Shown: positions 36,198 to 45,232, counted from the stretch's first letter. The stretch is 64,000 nucleotides of DNA from Halomonas daqiaonensis (GCF_900109725.1 NZ_FOBC01000005.1:97457-161456); one strand, 5' to 3'. Translations and numbers: made by a program. Notes: generated by a model not told the origin, from the letters alone.

Positions 36198-36272
36198 TGG
36201 AGCGGGAAACGAGATTCGAACTCGCGACCCTCGCCTTGGCAAGGCGATGCTCTACCACTGAGCTATTCCCGC
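36198..36272 (-). tRNA. tRNA-Gly (GCC), second copy
   Basis: A 75-nt tRNA identical to the copy at 35926-36000, with a GCC anticodon and an encoded CCA. Confidence 0.95.
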
Positions 36273-36295
36273 ACTCCGGTACCTGATGAGTCGAG

Positions 36296-36371
36296 TGGCG
36301 TCCCATAGGGGGTTCGAACCCCTGTTACCGCCGTGAAAGGGCGGTGTCCTGGACCACTAGACGAATGGGAC
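36296..36371 (-). tRNA. tRNA-Glu (TTC), promoter-proximal copy
   Basis: A 76-nt tRNA and the first gene of the array in transcription order, 30 bp downstream of a consensus promoter. It has a TTC anticodon and an encoded CCA. Confidence 0.95.
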
Positions 36372-36401
36372 GCAATGTCTCGGCTCGTCGAGGTGCGGCG
36401 A

Positions 36402-36430
36402 ATATTACCCAGCACCCGAAAGGCTGTCAA
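36402..36430 (-). promoter_or_regulatory. Consensus sigma-70 promoter of the tRNA-Glu/Gly array
   Basis: On the minus strand a perfect -35 TTGACA (36425-36430) and -10 TAATAT (36402-36407) are separated by 17 bp. They are followed by a GC-rich discriminator, as is usual for growth-rate and ppGpp-controlled stable RNA promoters. The first tRNA begins about 30 bp downstream. Confidence 0.85.
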
Positions 36431-36561
36431 GCGGGTCTCGCCCGGCGTTGAGAACTCGTGACCGATGCTGCCCATCGACTGGAAACACCCACCCGTGTTG
36501 ATGTCAGAATAGGGGGGAACGCGCCGGGGCCGTACCCGGCTCCATGACAAGGAGAGAGGCC

Positions 36562-36963
36562 ATGCGCAGCAAGATTCAGAAGAGCGATGCCGAATGGCAG
36601 CAGCAGCTGACACCCGAGCAGTACCGTGTCACCCGCCAGAAAGGTACCGAACCGCCCTTCAGCGGCCACTACCACGTGAGTGACGAGCACGGCATCTACC
36701 ACTGCGTATGCTGTAACGCCCCGCTGTTCGAAAACGAGCACAAGTTCGATGCCGGCTGCGGCTGGCCGAGCTTCGACCGTCCCTTCACCCCGGGCTGCGT
36801 GACGGAACAGACCGATACCAGCCAAGGCATGCAGCGCACCGAGGTAACCTGTGCGCGCTGCGATGCCCATCTCGGCCACGTCTTCCCCGATGGCCCGCCG
36901 GAGACCACCGGGCTGCGCTACTGCATCAACTCGGTGGCGATCCAGTTCCACGCCGGGGAGTAG
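36562..36963 (+). CDS. msrB: Peptide methionine (R)-S-oxide reductase
   Basis: MsrB repairs oxidised methionine (R form). The 133-residue protein has the two zinc-binding CxxC pairs (CVCC and CARC) and the HLGHVF motif. The catalytic cysteine is in RYCINSVAI near residue 120. The start at 36562 follows AAGGAGAG; an ATG at 36544 would include that ribosome binding site within the protein. It is a stand-alone gene, divergent from the tRNA array. Confidence 0.96.
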   Translation: MRSKIQKSDAEWQQQLTPEQYRVTRQKGTEPPFSGHYHVSDEHGIYHCVCCNAPLFENEHKFDAGCGWPSFDRPFTPGCVTEQTDTSQGMQRTEVTCARCDAHLGHVFPDGPPETTGLRYCINSVAIQFHAGE

Positions 36964-37052
36964 TCCCGGCGCGTCAACGCCCTCCCCTGACACGGCCTGC
37001 CATCTGCTATGATGAGCGGCCGTTTTCATTATGCTCATGCAGGAGAGGCTCG

Positions 37053-38009
37053 ATGCTCGGCTGGTACCCGGGACACATGAACAAGGCGCGCCGACAGATC
37101 CTCGAGGCGCTGCCGGAGATCGACGTGGTGATCGAGGTGCTCGACGCCCGCCTGCCCTACTCCAGCGCCAACCCCATGCTGGCCGAGCTGACCCGCCACA
37201 AGCCGGTGTTGAAGGTCCTCTCACGGGCCGACCTCGCGGACCCCGAGCGTACCCGGGAATGGGTCGATTTCTTCGACGCCCAGGACGATATGCGCGCCCT
37301 GGCAGTGACCACCACCAATGCCCGGGAGCTCAAGCGCATCCCCAAGCTGTGCCACGACCTGGCTGGCCAGGTACGCGCCGACCGCGACGTGCGGGTGATG
37401 GTCATGGGCATTCCCAACGTAGGCAAGTCGACCCTGATCAACGGCCTGGCCGGGCGCACCATCGCCAAGACCGGCAACGAGCCGGCGGTGACCAAGCGCC
37501 AGCAGAGGGTACGCATCGGCGGCCGGGTAGCGTTGACCGATACCCCCGGCGTGCTGTGGCCCAAGATCGAGGACCAGGCCAGCGCCCATCGGCTGGCCAC
37601 CAGCGGCGCCATCCGCGACACCGCCATCGACTACGTGGAGGTCGCCGTGGTCGCCGCCGCCGAACTGGCCAGGCGCTACCCCGAGGCCCTCAAGGCCCGC
37701 TACAAGCTCAAGACCCTGCCCGAGTACGCTCCCCACCCCGAGGCCGAACAGGTCGAGTCCGATGGACCGGCACGAATCGACCTGCTCGCACTGGCCGGCT
37801 TCGACGGCCATGCGATACTCACCGAGATCGCCGGCAAGCGCGGCGGCCTGCGCCCCGGCGGCGAGGTCGACCTGCACCGCGGTGCCGAGGTGCTGCTCCA
37901 CGAGTTGCGGGACGGCAAGCTGGGCCGGTTGACGCTGGAGACTCCGGCGGACATCCCACCCGAGCCGACGCCAGAAGAAGAGAGCCTGCCGGCCGACCAG
38001 CCCACATGA
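37053..38009 (+). CDS. rbgA: Ribosome biogenesis GTPase YlqF/RbgA
   Basis: A 318-residue circularly permuted GTPase for late 50S assembly. The start MLGWYPGHMNKARRQI is the family hallmark. The permuted order is visible: the G4-like motif (VLKVLSRADLADP, where Ser-Arg replaces the usual Asn-Lys) near 55, then G1 (GIPNVGKSTLIN) near 118, then G3 (DTPGVLWP) near 165. The C-terminal domain is the RNA-binding ANTAR-like part, with a longer acidic tail. The variant G4 motif may alter nucleotide specificity; this is inference. Confidence 0.92.
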   Translation: MLGWYPGHMNKARRQILEALPEIDVVIEVLDARLPYSSANPMLAELTRHKPVLKVLSRADLADPERTREWVDFFDAQDDMRALAVTTTNARELKRIPKLCHDLAGQVRADRDVRVMVMGIPNVGKSTLINGLAGRTIAKTGNEPAVTKRQQRVRIGGRVALTDTPGVLWPKIEDQASAHRLATSGAIRDTAIDYVEVAVVAAAELARRYPEALKARYKLKTLPEYAPHPEAEQVESDGPARIDLLALAGFDGHAILTEIAGKRGGLRPGGEVDLHRGAEVLLHELRDGKLGRLTLETPADIPPEPTPEEESLPADQPT

Positions 38010-38113
38010 TCCGCCGCACGCCGATTCGACATGATGACGAGCGCCGAGTAAAAAAAGCCCCGACCGATAGACCAGGAGCTCAAGACTCCTGGACGACACT
38101 GGATAGAAATGCC

Positions 38114-39343
38114 ATGGACACTCCCCCCATCAGGAAATCGCACAAGCTCGAGAACGTCTGCTACGACATCCGCGGCCCGGTGCTCGAGCACGCCAAGCGG
38201 CTGGAAGAGGAAGGCCAGCGCGTCCTCAAGCTGAACATCGGCAACCCTGCGCCGTTCGGCTTCGAGGCGCCGGAGGAGATCCTCCAGGATGTGATGCGCA
38301 ACCTGCCCACCGCCCAGGGCTACTGCGACTCCAAGGGGCTCTACTCGGCGCGCAAGGCGATCATGCAGGAGTGCCAGCGCAAGGAGATCCCCGGCGTCGG
38401 TATCGAGGATATCTACATCGGTAACGGCGTTTCCGAGCTGATCGTGATGGCCATGCAGGCGCTGCTCAACGACGGCGATGAGGTGCTGATTCCAGCCCCC
38501 GACTACCCGCTGTGGACCGCGGCGGCCAATCTCTCGGGCGGCCATGCCGTGCACTACCTGTGCGACGAGCAGGCCGACTGGGCGCCGGACATGGACGACA
38601 TCCGAGCCAAGGTTACCGCCCACACCCGGGCCATCGTGATCATCAATCCCAACAACCCCACCGGGGCCGTCTACCCCCCGGCAGTGGTGCGCGAGCTGCT
38701 GGAGATCGCCCGGGAGCACGACCTGGTGGTGTTCTCCGACGAGATCTACGACAAGATCCTCTACGACGGGGTCGAGCATGTCTCCACCGGGGCACTGGCC
38801 GGCGAGGACCAGCTGGTGGTGACCATGAACGGGCTCTCCAAGAGCTACCGCTGTGCCGGCTTCCGCTCCGGCTGGATGATCTTCTCGGGCCACGTCGCCA
38901 AGCAGCGCGCGGGCGATTTCATCCAGGGGGTAACCATGCTGGCCTCGATGCGACTGTGCGCCAACGTGCCGGCCCAGCACGCCATCCAGACCGCACTGGG
39001 CGGCTACCAGTCGATCAACGACCTGATCCTGCCCGGCGGGCGCCTGCTCGCCCAGCGCGACATCACCGTTGAGAAGCTCAATGCCATCCCCGGGGTCAGC
39101 TGTACCCGACCCAAGGGGGCCCTCTACGCCTTCCCGCGGCTCGATCCCAAGGTGTTCAACATCAAGGACGACCAGCAACTGGTGCTCGACCTGCTGCTCC
39201 AGGAGAAGATCCTGCTGGTGCAGGGCACGGCCTTCAACTGGCCCGAACCCGACCATGTGCGCATCGTCACCCTGCCCTGGGCCGATCAGCTCGAGGATGC
39301 CCTGGACCGCTTCGCCCGTTTCCTGTCGCGCTACCGCCAGTAG
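38114..39343 (+). CDS. alaA: Glutamate-pyruvate aminotransferase AlaA
   Basis: A 409-residue PLP-dependent class I/II aminotransferase that makes alanine from pyruvate and glutamate. AlaA hallmarks include RGPVLEHAKRLEEEG, LNIGNPAPFGF, the NNPTGAVYPP motif, SDEIYDKILYD and the PLP lysine in NGLSKSYRCAGFRSGW. It follows rbgA by 104 bp on the same strand. The longer open frame starting at 37031 merely reads through rbgA in another frame. Confidence 0.95.
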   Translation: MDTPPIRKSHKLENVCYDIRGPVLEHAKRLEEEGQRVLKLNIGNPAPFGFEAPEEILQDVMRNLPTAQGYCDSKGLYSARKAIMQECQRKEIPGVGIEDIYIGNGVSELIVMAMQALLNDGDEVLIPAPDYPLWTAAANLSGGHAVHYLCDEQADWAPDMDDIRAKVTAHTRAIVIINPNNPTGAVYPPAVVRELLEIAREHDLVVFSDEIYDKILYDGVEHVSTGALAGEDQLVVTMNGLSKSYRCAGFRSGWMIFSGHVAKQRAGDFIQGVTMLASMRLCANVPAQHAIQTALGGYQSINDLILPGGRLLAQRDITVEKLNAIPGVSCTRPKGALYAFPRLDPKVFNIKDDQQLVLDLLLQEKILLVQGTAFNWPEPDHVRIVTLPWADQLEDALDRFARFLSRYRQ

Positions 39344-39463
39344 AGCTGAGCAAGCTATATCTGCCCGCCGCTTGAAACCCGGCGGGCAAGACCGTATCTA
39401 AGCAACGGCTTCTGCACGCCGCGGTTCGCGGCCCCCCTTCCCGACGACCGGAGATTTCCGACA

Positions 39464-40360
39464 ATGATGCGAATCCTGCTCTTCCTGGGCACCAACCTGG
39501 CGGTGATCGTGGTGGCCAGCATCACCCTGCGCCTGCTGGGTCTGGAGTCCTACCTGCAGTCCCACGGCATGAACATGACGGGACTGCTGATCTTCTGCTT
39601 CATCTTCGGCATGGCCGGCTCGATGATCTCGCTGTTCATCTCCAAGTGGATGGCCAAGCGCAGCACCGGCACCGTGGTGATCGAGAAACCATCGAACGAC
39701 ACCGAGAAATGGCTGGTCGATACCGTGGCGGAGCTGGCCCGCGACGCCGGCATCAAGACGCCGGAAGTGGGGATCTTTCCAGCCCAGCAGTCCAATGCCT
39801 TCGCCACCGGCTGGAAAAAGGACGACGCCCTGGTCGCGGTCTCCGCCGGCCTGCTCAACCGCATGCGCCCCGAGGAGGTGCGTGCGGTGCTGGCCCACGA
39901 GATCGGCCACGTCGCCAACGGCGACATGGTCACCCTGGCGCTGATCCAGGGCGTGCTCAACACCTTCGTGATGTTCTTCGCCCGCGTTGTGGCACAGCTG
40001 GTTGACAGCTTCCTGCGGCGCGATGGAGAAGGCGGCCTGGGCTTCCTGGGCTATTTCGCAGTGGTGATCGTCGCCGAAATCGTCTTCGGGCTGATCGCCT
40101 CGGCCATCGTCGCCTGGTTCTCGCGCTTCCGGGAGTATCGCGCCGACAGCGCCGGCGCCCAGCTCGCCGGCAGCGGGGCAATGATCAACGCCTTGGCCCG
40201 CCTCAAGGCCGAGACCGAGATGCCGGACCAGATGCCGGATACCCTGCGGGCCATGGCCATCACCAAGGGCCAGACGCGTTCGCTGATGGAGCGGTTCTTT
40301 GCCAGTCACCCGCCCCTCGACGATCGCATCCGCGCCCTCAAGGAAGCCACCTACCGCTAG
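39464..40360 (+). CDS. htpX: Membrane-bound zinc protease HtpX
   Basis: An M48 inner membrane protease that works with FtsH in membrane protein quality control. The 298-residue protein has two N-terminal helices, HEIGH at 145-149, two further helices (about 155-180 and 190-215) and the third zinc ligand in EYRADSAGA. Many family members are induced by heat through envelope stress systems; no such promoter was identified here. Confidence 0.96.
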   Translation: MMRILLFLGTNLAVIVVASITLRLLGLESYLQSHGMNMTGLLIFCFIFGMAGSMISLFISKWMAKRSTGTVVIEKPSNDTEKWLVDTVAELARDAGIKTPEVGIFPAQQSNAFATGWKKDDALVAVSAGLLNRMRPEEVRAVLAHEIGHVANGDMVTLALIQGVLNTFVMFFARVVAQLVDSFLRRDGEGGLGFLGYFAVVIVAEIVFGLIASAIVAWFSRFREYRADSAGAQLAGSGAMINALARLKAETEMPDQMPDTLRAMAITKGQTRSLMERFFASHPPLDDRIRALKEATYR

Positions 40361-40384
40361 AAGTGGAGCCTTCCCATTACGCAA

Positions 40385-40408
40385 CGGACCCGCCAATTGG
40401 CGGGTCCG
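40385..40408. terminator. Palindromic terminator between htpX and pdxB
   Basis: CGGACCCGCCAATTGGCGGGTCCG is a perfect 24-bp palindrome 25 bp after the htpX stop and 22 bp from the convergent pdxB stop. It has no long T-run. By position it serves both genes. Confidence 0.7.
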
Positions 40409-40429
40409 CTGACGTTTGGCCCCACCGGG

Positions 40430-41593
40430 TCAGCCGGTGGCGACCCGGAAGCCCACGGCTCCCAACAATGATGCCAGCTCCCGGCTCTCCTCACCCAGCG
40501 CAATCTCGAGGGTCGCGAACTCACGGCGCAGCGGGTAGGCCGCTCGGCAAGCATCGAAGCCCTTCGCCATGCCCTGGCGGCGTGCCTCGCGGTGCAGGCT
40601 GTCGTGGTCACGCCGTACGTCATAGACGGCACGCAAACACAGGCGAAGCGCCTCCTCGGCGCCGAGGCCGGCGTCCAGGACGAGACGCCTGACCGGGGGC
40701 GGGGGAGCGAGATCGGCCAGTGTCAGGCGCGCGGGCAGGCCGACATGCTGGGCCAGGGCGCGATAGATTCGGTGGGTGCCACACAGCTTGCCATCCAGGC
40801 TGTAGCCGGCGACGTGTGGCGTGGCGATGTCAGCGAGATCCGCCAGACCGGAGTCGATGGCGGGCTCGTGCTCCCAGACATCGAGCACCGCGGTAACATC
40901 GCCTTGCCCCGCCAGCCGCTGGCGCAGCGACTGGCCATCCACGCAATCGCCACGACCGGCGTTGAGTAGCACACAGCCAGGGGCCAAGGCCGCGATGCGC
41001 TGGGCGTCGAGCAGGTGTCGCGTTGTGTGGGGCCCTTCGGTCACCAGCGGGGTATGCAGGCAGAGCACGTCGCATTCGTCGATCAGCGACTCCAGGTCCA
41101 CGAAGCCTGGCAATCCCTCCTCCTCGAAGCCTTCCGCTTCCACGCGGGGTGGGTCGCAGGCCAGGCAGTCGATGTTCATCGCCGAGAGGCGATCGAGAAG
41201 CCGCCCGCCCACGTTGCCAACGCCGACGATGCCCACGCGGCGATCGGCCAGCTGCCAGTCCTGGCGTTCGGCCAGGGTCGCCAGGCTGCCCAGCACGTAT
41301 TCCACTACTGCTTCGGCGTTGCAACCGGGGGCGCTGGCGAAGGCGATACCGCGCTCGGCCAGGACATGTTCGTCCACGTGGTCGGTGCCGATAGTGCAGG
41401 TCCCGACGAAGCGCAATCGTGAGGCTTCGGCCAGCAAGGCCTCGTCGACGCGAGTGATGGAGCGCACCACCAGAGCGTCGACCTCGCGAAGCGCGGCAGC
41501 ATCGATCTCGCGCCCCGGCAGGCGGACCACCTCCCCCAGTTCCCCGAAGCACGTCTGGGCGGCGGGCACATTGGCGTCGACGACGATTCTCAT
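40430..41593 (-). CDS. pdxB: Erythronate-4-phosphate dehydrogenase
   Basis: The second step of DXP-dependent pyridoxal phosphate synthesis, oxidising 4-phosphoerythronate. The 387-residue protein begins MRIVVDANVPAAQTCFGELGEV, as PdxB does. It has the NAD-binding GIVGVGNVGGRLL, HTPLV, the NAGRGDCVDGQ motif with catalytic Arg, and the ATPHVAGYSLDGKLCGT histidine motif. The C-terminal dimerisation domain follows. It runs convergent to htpX. Confidence 0.95.
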   Translation of the reverse strand: MRIVVDANVPAAQTCFGELGEVVRLPGREIDAAALREVDALVVRSITRVDEALLAEASRLRFVGTCTIGTDHVDEHVLAERGIAFASAPGCNAEAVVEYVLGSLATLAERQDWQLADRRVGIVGVGNVGGRLLDRLSAMNIDCLACDPPRVEAEGFEEEGLPGFVDLESLIDECDVLCLHTPLVTEGPHTTRHLLDAQRIAALAPGCVLLNAGRGDCVDGQSLRQRLAGQGDVTAVLDVWEHEPAIDSGLADLADIATPHVAGYSLDGKLCGTHRIYRALAQHVGLPARLTLADLAPPPPVRRLVLDAGLGAEEALRLCLRAVYDVRRDHDSLHREARRQGMAKGFDACRAAYPLRREFATLEIALGEESRELASLLGAVGFRVATG

Positions 41594-41709
41594 GGCTAAC
41601 TCCTACTTGCGGATGATGCGACTTGTCCAGTGTGCCCAAGCCCTTACAATACCGCCAAATGCCATTCGTGCGCCGCTGGCCTGTGGCGTCCTTCACCTCG
41701 GGAGCTACC

Positions 41710-41988
41710 GTGATCGTTCGCTGGGAAACCGACCATGACTATGTGCTGGTACATGTCCATCAGGACATGTTCAGCGACTGGATCTTCAGCCGTGCCTGGG
41801 GGCAGATCGGCACCCAGTTCGGCGGGCTGAAGCATCGCCTGGCCGATGACCAGGACCAGGCGATGATGTGGCTGGCCGATGAGACCACCATTCTGGCTTC
41901 CCGGGGCTTTCGCAAGGTACTGGAGGTGGAGGACGAGAGCACCGAGGGGCGCGATGCCGTCAGCCAGCTGTCGCTGCTGGAGCCGTAA
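41710..41988 (+). CDS. Small WGR-like domain protein
   Basis: A 92-residue protein from a GTG at 41710 with GGAG five bases upstream; a longer ATG start at 41659 has no ribosome binding site. The sequence YVLVHVHQDMFSDWIFSRAWGQIGTQFGGLKHRLADDQDQAMMWL has the WGR-domain outline (Trp, then RxWGxIG, then a long helix). WGR domains bind nucleic acids in PARP and some bacterial proteins. This one stands alone. The stop codon is the first base step of a heptanucleotide repeat. The call is based on motif pattern only. Confidence 0.7.
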   Translation: MIVRWETDHDYVLVHVHQDMFSDWIFSRAWGQIGTQFGGLKHRLADDQDQAMMWLADETTILASRGFRKVLEVEDESTEGRDAVSQLSLLEP

Positions 41989-42063
41989 GCTGCAAGCTGC
42001 AAGCTGCAAGCTGCAAGCTGCAAGCTGCAAGCTGCAAGCTGCAAGCTGCAAGCTGCAAGCTGC
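41987..42063. repeat. Heptanucleotide tandem repeat (AAGCTGC)x11
   Basis: Eleven uninterrupted copies of AAGCTGC begin within the TAA stop of the WGR-like gene and fill the convergent gap before the glutaredoxin-like gene. Degenerate relatives of the word (CTTGTCGCTTGCGCCTTGTGG) continue to about 42132, then a GCCGGGT hairpin (42135-42151) touches the next stop codon. Confidence 0.95.
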
Positions 42064-42150
42064 AAGGCAGTATGCGGCTAGCCTAGCTACAGGCAAGAGT
42101 TTTCCTTGTCGCTTGCGCCTTGTGGCTTGTCGCTACCCGGCGAAGCCGGG

Positions 42151-42498
42151 TCATCCCAGATAACGCCGCCCGCCACGCATCACGGCGCCCTTCGCCTCAC
42201 GTGGCTCGCCTTCGCCGGCCAGCTGGCGTCGCAGCATCTCCCAGGCCGCCTCGTCCAGCCAGCCCCGTGATGCCAACCAGGCGACCAGCCGCTCAGGCTC
42301 CATACCACGATCCAGCTCGACCCCCGCCTCGTCGACCAGGACCGGGATGCGCATTCCGTAACGTGCGACCAGGGCCTCATCGTCGCTGATCTCGACCCTC
42401 TCCAGGCGGTACCGCTCATGGCAAAGGGTCGCCAACAGGGCCTCGAGCTGCTCGCAGAGATGGCAGCCCAGGGTGGTATAGAGCCTCAGCCGGATCAT
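42151..42498 (-). CDS. Glutaredoxin-like protein (DUF836)
   Basis: A 115-residue protein with a thioredoxin-type start LRLYTTLGCHLCEQLEALL. The CxxC active site is Cys-His-Leu-Cys at about 13-16 and the cis-proline is in MRIPVLVDE. A C-terminal helical extension (about 80-115) ends in RGGRRYLG. A thiol-disulfide role is likely; the partner is unknown. It is immediately downstream of rlmKL (20 bp) and probably co-transcribed. Confidence 0.88.
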   Translation of the reverse strand: MIRLRLYTTLGCHLCEQLEALLATLCHERYRLERVEISDDEALVARYGMRIPVLVDEAGVELDRGMEPERLVAWLASRGWLDEAAWEMLRRQLAGEGEPREAKGAVMRGGRRYLG

Positions 42499-42517
42499 GC
42501 GTCTTTCCCTTGAAGAC

Positions 42518-44707
42518 TCATAAGCCCTCCGGGTGGCGAATCAGGAAAACGTGGTGAAGGTCGGGCTTGCGAACGAAATCCGGATCGAAGGTCCGCGACG
42601 AGATGTCCTCCACCCGGAACTGCTCGGTGAGGTCCGCATCCAACGTGAAGCGCCGCTGGTTGTTGGAGAACACCAGGGTACCCCCCGGCGCCAGCCGTGC
42701 CATGGTCAGGTGCACCAGCCGGCCATGGTCTCGCTGGACGTCCAGGGTATCGGTCATCTTCTTGGAATTGGAGAAGGTCGGCGGATCAAGGAAGATCAGG
42801 TCGAACTCGCCACCGGCGGTCTCCAGCCAGCGCAGGCAGTCGTCGCGAACCAGCCGATGGCGTGCCGGATCGAGCCGGTTGAGGGCGAAGTTGTCCCGAG
42901 CCCACTCCAGGTAGGTATTGGAAAGGTCGACACTGACGCTCTCACTGGCCCCGCCCTGCTCCCCTGCTCCCAGGGCCGCCTGCACCGTGGCCGCGCCGGT
43001 GTAGCAGAAGAGGTTGAGGAAACGCTTGCCCGGGGCCATTTCACCGAGCATGCGGCGCACCGGGCGATGGTCGAGGAAAAGGCCGGTGTCCAGGTAGTCG
43101 CGCAGGTTGACCCACAGCCGCGCCCGGCCCTCCTGCACCTCGAAACGCTCACCGCTGGCCGCCTGCTTGCGATACTGCGCCTTGCCGCTCTGGCGCTCGC
43201 GGCGCTTGACCACGACCTTGCCGGGATCGACATCGAGCACGTCAGGGATCACCCCCAGCGCCTCGAACAGCCGCTTCTGGGCCTGGGCGGCATCGATGGA
43301 CCTGGGCGGGGCATACTCCTGCACGTGCACCCGGTCGCCGTAAATGTCGATAGCCAGGGCATACTCGGGCATGTCGGCATCGTAGAGACGGTAGCAACTC
43401 TCGCCGCTCTTCTTGAGCCACTTCTTCAGCCGCCGACGGTTCTTCTCCAGGCGGTTGGCGAACATCTGCGCCCCCTCCGAGCGTGCGGACGTGGCCTTTA
43501 CGGACGGCGAAACGTCTTCGTCGGGAATGGCCATTAACAGCAGCTTGGCCTCCAGGGGGCCGTTGCGTAGCGAGTACTGCTTGTGGGCGCGCAGCCCGAT
43601 GCGATGCCCGAGGTCCGGGTTGGCGGTGAATACCGCTAGCTGCCAGCCCGGGAAAGCCCTCTTGACCCTCTCGCCGAGCTGGCCATAGAGCCGTATCAGT
43701 TCAGGAAGCTCACCGAGGCGCTCGCCGTAGGGCGGATTGGTCATCACCAGGCCGCGGGGCGTGTCGGGCAGTCCCTCGGGACGTTCGAGCCCGGCCAGGG
43801 AGGCACCTTCGAGTTCGATCAACGCCGGCACACCGGCACGCATGGCGTTGGCCTTCGCCGCGGCCAGCGCCGGGGGGCTCTCGTCGAAGCCGAACAGCGG
43901 CGAGCGGCAGCGCTTGCGACCGATGCTGGCCCGCGCCTCGGCCTCACGCCGCAGTTCTCGCCAGCAGCGCTCGTCATGACCGGCCCAGCCGTGGAAGCCG
44001 AAGCGCTCCCTGGCTAGGCCCGGCGCGATGTCGGCAGCCATCATCGCGGCCTCGATCAGCAGGGTGCCGGCACCGCATAGCGGATCGACCAACGGCGCCC
44101 CCTCCCGGGCCAGCGCCGACCAGCCGGCACGCACCAGCAAGGCGGCGGCCAGGTTCTCCTTAAGCGGCGCATGACCCACGTCGCGACGATAGCCACGGCG
44201 ATGGAGACTGTCACCCGAGAGATCCACACCCAAGATCAACCGCCCGCGGTGAAGATGGGCATAGAGGCGAAGGTCCGGCTGGTCGGTATCGACGTCGGGA
44301 CGCGGCCGCCCCTCGGCATGGAGGCGATCCACCACGCCGTCCTTAACGGTCTGGGCACCGAAGCGGGTGTGGCGGATCGCCTCGGAACGACCATGGAAGT
44401 CCACTGCCAGGGTCGCACCCGATTCGAGGTGGAGCCGCCAGTCGATGGCCGCGGAAGCAGCACGCAGCGACTCGGGAGTTTCGATGCCCTCCTCTTGCGC
44501 CAGGCAGAGTACCAGCCGATTGGCCAGGCGCGACCAGAGGCAGATGCGGTAAGCGCCCTCGAGGCTCGCGCGAAGGTGAACCCCGGCCACCGTGGTCTTG
44601 CCGGGCACGGCACCCAAGGCGGCAAGCTCGTCGGCCAGCAGCAGCTCGAGGCCCCGCGGGCAGGTTGCCAAAAAATCCAGTGAATCAGGGGAGTGCAGGT
44701 CAGTCAT
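42518..44707 (-). CDS. rlmKL: Bifunctional 23S rRNA methyltransferase RlmKL
   Basis: A fusion enzyme methylating 23S rRNA G2445 (N2, RlmL part) and G2069 (N7, RlmK part). The 729-residue protein has an N-terminal THUMP domain (about 50-165), the RlmL catalytic motif TNPPYGERLGE near 320, and a second Rossmann domain with FLNLFCYTGAATVQA and LDPPTFSNSKKM near 660. Length and domain order match E. coli RlmKL (YcbY). Confidence 0.96.
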   Translation of the reverse strand: MTDLHSPDSLDFLATCPRGLELLLADELAALGAVPGKTTVAGVHLRASLEGAYRICLWSRLANRLVLCLAQEEGIETPESLRAASAAIDWRLHLESGATLAVDFHGRSEAIRHTRFGAQTVKDGVVDRLHAEGRPRPDVDTDQPDLRLYAHLHRGRLILGVDLSGDSLHRRGYRRDVGHAPLKENLAAALLVRAGWSALAREGAPLVDPLCGAGTLLIEAAMMAADIAPGLARERFGFHGWAGHDERCWRELRREAEARASIGRKRCRSPLFGFDESPPALAAAKANAMRAGVPALIELEGASLAGLERPEGLPDTPRGLVMTNPPYGERLGELPELIRLYGQLGERVKRAFPGWQLAVFTANPDLGHRIGLRAHKQYSLRNGPLEAKLLLMAIPDEDVSPSVKATSARSEGAQMFANRLEKNRRRLKKWLKKSGESCYRLYDADMPEYALAIDIYGDRVHVQEYAPPRSIDAAQAQKRLFEALGVIPDVLDVDPGKVVVKRRERQSGKAQYRKQAASGERFEVQEGRARLWVNLRDYLDTGLFLDHRPVRRMLGEMAPGKRFLNLFCYTGAATVQAALGAGEQGGASESVSVDLSNTYLEWARDNFALNRLDPARHRLVRDDCLRWLETAGGEFDLIFLDPPTFSNSKKMTDTLDVQRDHGRLVHLTMARLAPGGTLVFSNNQRRFTLDADLTEQFRVEDISSRTFDPDFVRKPDLHHVFLIRHPEGL

Positions 44708-44971
44708 GAAGGTTCCATCGGCGCGGTGCCTGGCCGGAGTGAAGGCGTGAAGGACAAGTGAACGCCTTGTTACAAATCATCGGTCGACAATCGCCGTCAT
44801 CCTGGGCTATCAATGAGAGAGTAGCTACTGAATGACGCATGCGTTCCTGTCAGCGGGCCTCGAGTCGTCGTGCAGCACGAAGTTGCCGCAGAGACCGATG
44901 TCGCCCGGGCAACATGAATCCGGCATCGATATGCTGGGTTCTCATCGGTACCTTCATCAAGAGGTAGTCCA

Positions 44972-45178
44972 ATGAAACGACAGAAACGTGATCGCTTCCA
45001 GCGTGCCTATGTTCATGGGTACAAGGCGGGTCTCTCGGGTCGTTCCCGCGATGACTGTCCAAGTCAGGATATCAATCTACGCGAGTACTGGATGAGCGGT
45101 TGGCGTGAAGGTCGTGGGGATCAATGGTCCGGCATGACGGGAGTCTCCGGCATTCACAAGAACCCCATGGTGATGTGA
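44972..45178 (+). CDS. rmf: Ribosome modulation factor
   Basis: RMF converts 70S ribosomes to dormant 100S dimers in stationary phase. The 68-residue protein starts MKRQKRDRFQRAYVHGYKAGLSGRS, with CP at about 30 and WMSGWREGRGD near 45. The C-terminal extension GDQWSGMTGVSGIHK is shared with the longer Pseudomonas form and absent from the 55-residue E. coli protein. The ribosome binding site is AAGAGGT. A strong terminator follows. Upstream 264 bp contain no other gene. Confidence 0.95.
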   Translation: MKRQKRDRFQRAYVHGYKAGLSGRSRDDCPSQDINLREYWMSGWREGRGDQWSGMTGVSGIHKNPMVM

Positions 45179-45232
45179 CTTCCACATAGTCCGAGTCAGT
45201 GACCCATCGTCAGAGGTGTTGACGAACATATC

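Larger units (their letters stand above)
35756..36371 (-). repeat. Tandem duplication of a Glu-pseudoGly-Gly tRNA unit
   Basis: The order on the plus strand is Glu, pseudo-Gly, Gly, Glu, pseudo-Gly, Gly, Glu. Successive Glu genes start 268 and 272 bp apart and the spacers are alike, so one unit of about 270 bp was duplicated. Confidence 0.85.

Noticed and set aside
37031-39343. A 770-codon open frame on the plus strand spanning rbgA and alaA
   Set aside because: Its first half is an Arg/Pro-rich out-of-frame reading of rbgA; only the part from 38114 is a real protein (AlaA).
41987-42063. Possible CRISPR-like array
   Set aside because: The units are 7 bp with no spacers, so it is a simple tandem repeat. 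The same applies to 57233-57288.
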